Of a DNA stretch of 8,326 nucleotides, positions 6,199 to 8,326 are shown piece by piece. Under the pieces are notes generated by a model, which was given only the letters and a program-made list of their open reading frames with translations, had not been told where the DNA came from and searched no databases. Within the stretch, counting starts at the first letter, position 1. Each line of letters begins with the position of its first letter. This stretch comes from Vulcanimicrobiota bacterium. Lineage in GTDB: Bacteria > Vulcanimicrobiota > Vulcanimicrobiia > Vulcanimicrobiales > Vulcanimicrobiaceae. The DNA is taken from the NCBI GenBank assembly GCA_019233165.1, contig JAFAMS010000442.1:1-8326 (forward strand). The letters are read 5' to 3'. The position numbers were made by a program, and so were the translations under genes.

Positions 6199-7347
6199 TT
6201 ATGGGATACTGTATACGGAGACCTGCAGGCCGGTCCGTTCTTCGCCGCGCGCGAAGTGAAGGGCCATCGACGCATCGTACGAGCCGCAGTCCGCGATGCA
6301 GAGCTGCGTTGCGGGGCGCATGGCGGGCGGGAGAGACACGTTGCTCGCCACGACGTCGTATTCGAGACAGGTCGGTCCCAAAATGCGGTCCGGGCCTTCC
6401 GGCAACAAAGTCCAGCGTTCACCGTCTTCGACGAAGACCCGGTGCGCGTAGGTCCCTTGAAGCGGTAGGTTGGGATATCCGGCGTCGATCACCGCCTCCA
6501 CACGGGAACCGCTCGAACGAACTTCCAGGACGCTGCTGATCATGAATTGCGTTGGCGTCGCCACGGACTGGCCCGGCTCGAGAAAAATGGTCCGCAAATC
6601 CGTTAGCGCATCCGCCGCCTCGCCGACGAAGGTCGGGAGCTCCCGGCGTAGCGTTTCTTCCAATTGCGCGGGCTTCCAGCCGCCGCCGACGTCAAACGCC
6701 ACGATCGGGCGATCCGCGAGGCGTTGAATCTCGACCGCGCGCCGCAAAAACGTGCGCGCAACTTGCAACCAGGACCGCCCGTCGTAGTCCTGCGCTCGCA
6801 CGTGGAACGAAACGGCGAACGATGCATCTGCCGGCAGCGCTCGAAGGGCTGCGATCGCCTCGCCGGTTTGCTCGGATGAGATCCCGAACCGTGAGTCGTG
6901 CCAATCGGGACGCATCCGCATCCCTTGAACGTCGGCGACTCGCGAGCCGATATTCCCTGCCAGAGCAGCGACGGAGTCAGCGAGGGCGACGCCGAGCGGT
7001 CCCTCGAGGCCGGCGCGGTGCAATGGCTGCGGTCCGTTGTAGACGAGCGCTCTGCGTTCGAACCCCGCCGCGAGCGCCGCCGCGATTTCACCGCTACTGA
7101 TGCATTCGGCAAAGAATCCGGTGCCGAGTGCCGCCTGCAGCATCTCGACCCGAGGATTCGTTTTCATGCTGTATGCGGGTTGGACGCGAACGCGGCGACC
7201 TGAAAGATCGACGCACGTTTTGGCTACCCACTCAAACGCCGCGCGAGCCGCATCCCGGTCGAATATCCGGTAAGGAGTCGAAAGAAGCTCCGTTCGCGGC
7301 TTTACCGGCGGCAGCGGCCAAAAAGGGGCCTTCTTGAGGCCGTTCAC
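6199..7347 (-). CDS. Fold-type III (group IV) PLP-dependent decarboxylase-like enzyme
   Basis: The 382-residue product matches the ornithine/diaminopimelate/arginine decarboxylase family in length and motif order. YSMKTNP (59-65) holds the PLP lysine, Lys62. SRFGI (152-156) corresponds to the family SKFG motif, FDVGGGW (218-224) is the glycine-rich phosphate loop, EPGQ (257-260) is the family EPGR-like motif, and GPTC (324-327) carries the catalytic cysteine given to the partner subunit of the dimer. Two positions are unusual: the HVGS-type motif reads HVRAQDYDG (182-190), and the residue after the cysteine, normally acidic, is Leu328. The fold and PLP chemistry are therefore likely, while the substrate probably differs from ornithine or diaminopimelate. 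The GTG start overlaps the stop of the DUF1989 gene as GTGA and has little Shine-Dalgarno of its own, which suggests translational coupling. It may decarboxylate an amino acid made or modified by the two upstream gene products. Confidence 0.85.
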   Translation of the reverse strand: MNGLKKAPFWPLPPVKPRTELLSTPYRIFDRDAARAAFEWVAKTCVDLSGRRVRVQPAYSMKTNPRVEMLQAALGTGFFAECISSGEIAAALAAGFERRALVYNGPQPLHRAGLEGPLGVALADSVAALAGNIGSRVADVQGMRMRPDWHDSRFGISSEQTGEAIAALRALPADASFAVSFHVRAQDYDGRSWLQVARTFLRRAVEIQRLADRPIVAFDVGGGWKPAQLEETLRRELPTFVGEAADALTDLRTIFLEPGQSVATPTQFMISSVLEVRSSGSRVEAVIDAGYPNLPLQGTYAHRVFVEDGERWTLLPEGPDRILGPTCLEYDVVASNVSLPPAMRPATQLCIADCGSYDASMALHFARGEERTGLQVSVYSIP

Positions 7348-7952
7348 GATTCGTCGATTCGAAATGCAATCGGCTTGAACGAGAAATTATTTGAGAGCCC
7401 CGCCGAGCAGGCAGTCAATCCGACGATGAGATCCATCTTGGCACGCAACGCTAAGCGATCGCCGGCCCGCGACCTCGGGGGCAACACTGCCAACGCTCCG
7501 TCCGGGCCTACTTCGACGTTCATGAAGATGTTGAACGTGGTTGGAATCGAAAGCGGCTCGACCCCAAATTCTGCCAGCGCAGAGGCGAGGTTCTCAAAGC
7601 AGCCCGGATGCGGATCCGCGTCGTCGTAAAGAATGCGGAACGTCGCGGCGCAACAGGGCGTCAACAAGAAATCGTGACGGCCGACCGTGTCCTCCTCGAT
7701 CGACAGCATTTCGCGGCTCGCATTCGAGTACAGCGCATGGCCCTTGGTAAGGTAGATCGTTTGGGCGTAATCGAGGGTGCGCCCCGACGAAAGGACCTCG
7801 CGGAGGTCGGCCGCGCTGAACGCAACGAGATCGGCCACTTGTTCTCCGTGCGGGTCGACGACCGTCAGCAACTCGCCGCGACCGAGCCGGAAGGCGGTTC
7901 CGCTCCGGGGCGGGACGCGCCTCAACGCCGGGAGCGGAACGGGCATTTCCAC
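7344..7952 (-). CDS. DUF1989 / urea carboxylase-associated family protein
   Basis: The 202-residue product is a full-length member of the DUF1989 family. Diagnostic segments are VVDPHGEQVADLVAF (31-45), LTPCCAATF (97-105), DPHPGCFENLA (113-123), IPTTFNIFMNV (136-146), PPRSRAGDRLALRA (158-171) and TACSAGLSNN (180-189). Cysteines 100, 101, 118 and 182, with His115, are likely to include metal ligands and active-site residues. From family knowledge, DUF1989 paralogues form the carboxyguanidine deiminase (CgdAB) that acts with guanidine carboxylase, and others sit in natural-product loci. Here no carboxylase gene is visible; the neighbours are an N-hydroxylase-like and a PLP enzyme gene, so a C-N hydrolysis or rearrangement of a guanidino compound is plausible. 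The GTG at 7952 has GAGAGG 10 nt upstream; an ATG two codons later (7946) is an alternative. Either start overlaps the upstream gene (by 31 or 25 nt), and the stop overlaps the next gene by 4 nt. Confidence 0.88.
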   Translation of the reverse strand: MEMPVPLPALRRVPPRSGTAFRLGRGELLTVVDPHGEQVADLVAFSAADLREVLSSGRTLDYAQTIYLTKGHALYSNASREMLSIEEDTVGRHDFLLTPCCAATFRILYDDADPHPGCFENLASALAEFGVEPLSIPTTFNIFMNVEVGPDGALAVLPPRSRAGDRLALRAKMDLIVGLTACSAGLSNNFSFKPIAFRIDES

Positions 7953-8326
7953 AGCGGCTCGACCTCTCGTCCGGAATATTGTCGCGCTTCCGAGGCGTCG
8001 CCATAGTCCGCGAGATTCGCATTCAGCGACCCTTGGAGGCGGAGCTCGCGGGTACGAATTTGCCGTTGAAGACTTTCAAAAAGTCCCGCCGCGCGCAAGG
8101 CCTTGAATTGTTCGTGCGCGTTGAAGACAAGCGTCGGCCAGGCAAAACGTCGCGTTTGCCTGGAGCTGTTCGGATGGAGACCCACGACGAAGAAGGCTTG
8201 TCCCGCAAAACTGAAGGAAAACTTCGAATCGTGAGGATCGCTGCTGACCGCAGGATCCCAGTCGAACCATTGCCGGTCGAGCTCGTTCAGCTGTTGCAAC
8301 TGGTGCCAAAGCGCGCGCTCGAACCG
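7922..8326 (-). CDS. YqcI/YcgG family protein, GntA-like heme-dependent N-hydroxylase (C-terminal part)
   Basis: The minus-strand frame is open from the window edge to a TGA at 7922 and gives 134 residues, about the C-terminal half of a family usually some 220-280 long. Typical features are the WFDWDPAVSSDPHDSKFSFS segment, AGQAFFVVGLHPNSSR followed by RFAWPTLVFNAHEQF, the NANLADYGDASEARQYSGR segment, and the closing CPF. Aromatic residues, the histidine in GLHPNSSR and the final Cys-Pro-Phe are conserved in this family as I remember it. Characterised relatives include GntA of guanitoxin biosynthesis, a heme-dependent enzyme that N-hydroxylates a cyclic guanidine; the related DcsA of D-cycloserine biosynthesis makes N-hydroxyarginine. 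A guanidine N-hydroxylase role here is inferred. No start is visible: TTG at 8299 is internal, since the frame continues upstream. It overlaps the DUF1989 gene and is the first visible gene of the operon. Confidence 0.85.
   Translation of the reverse strand, partial: RFERALWHQLQQLNELDRQWFDWDPAVSSDPHDSKFSFSFAGQAFFVVGLHPNSSRQTRRFAWPTLVFNAHEQFKALRAAGLFESLQRQIRTRELRLQGSLNANLADYGDASEARQYSGREVEPLWKCPFRSRR

Overview
The window is GC-rich bacterial DNA, densely coding, with short gaps, GTG starts and overlapping genes. An energy-transducer-type TonB domain with a signal peptide points to a diderm. The many TPR and MalT-like proteins would fit a soil lineage such as Eremiobacterota/Vulcanimicrobiota or an acidobacterium, but no rRNA or marker gene is present and this placement is a guess.

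Layout from left to right. Positions 1-253 (minus) hold the first 84 codons of an unrecognised gene that leaves the window on the left; a plausible promoter lies just upstream. Positions 367-2733 (minus) encode a 788-residue MalT-like P-loop NTPase with a long helical-repeat region but no LuxR-type HTH. It is divergent from a plus-strand gene (2805-4652) for a 615-residue protein with N-terminal TPRs and a C-terminal ATP-grasp-like ligase domain. The 71-bp gap between them contains a hairpin that places the Shine-Dalgarno of the NTPase gene in its loop. The ATP-grasp gene ends in a 14-bp convergent overlap with a small secreted TonB C-terminal-domain protein (4639-5013, minus).

The right half is a minus-strand block read from right to left: a YqcI/YcgG-family (GntA-like) heme-dependent N-hydroxylase, cut by the window edge; a DUF1989 'urea carboxylase-associated' protein; a fold-type III (group IV) PLP decarboxylase-like enzyme; and a CPBP/Abi membrane protease-like protein. 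The first three overlap one another (about 25-31 nt, then 4 nt) and the fourth follows after 39 nt with a strong ribosome-binding site, so they look like one transcript.

The most interesting part is this last block. A YqcI/YcgG N-hydroxylase, a DUF1989 protein and a PLP decarboxylase-fold enzyme with altered active-site motifs suggest a small pathway that N-oxidises and then cleaves or decarboxylates a guanidino amino acid such as arginine. The product, and the role of the membrane protein, cannot be read from the sequence. No tRNA, rRNA, CRISPR array, insertion sequence or integrase was seen, and no stretch over 300 bases lacks a gene.
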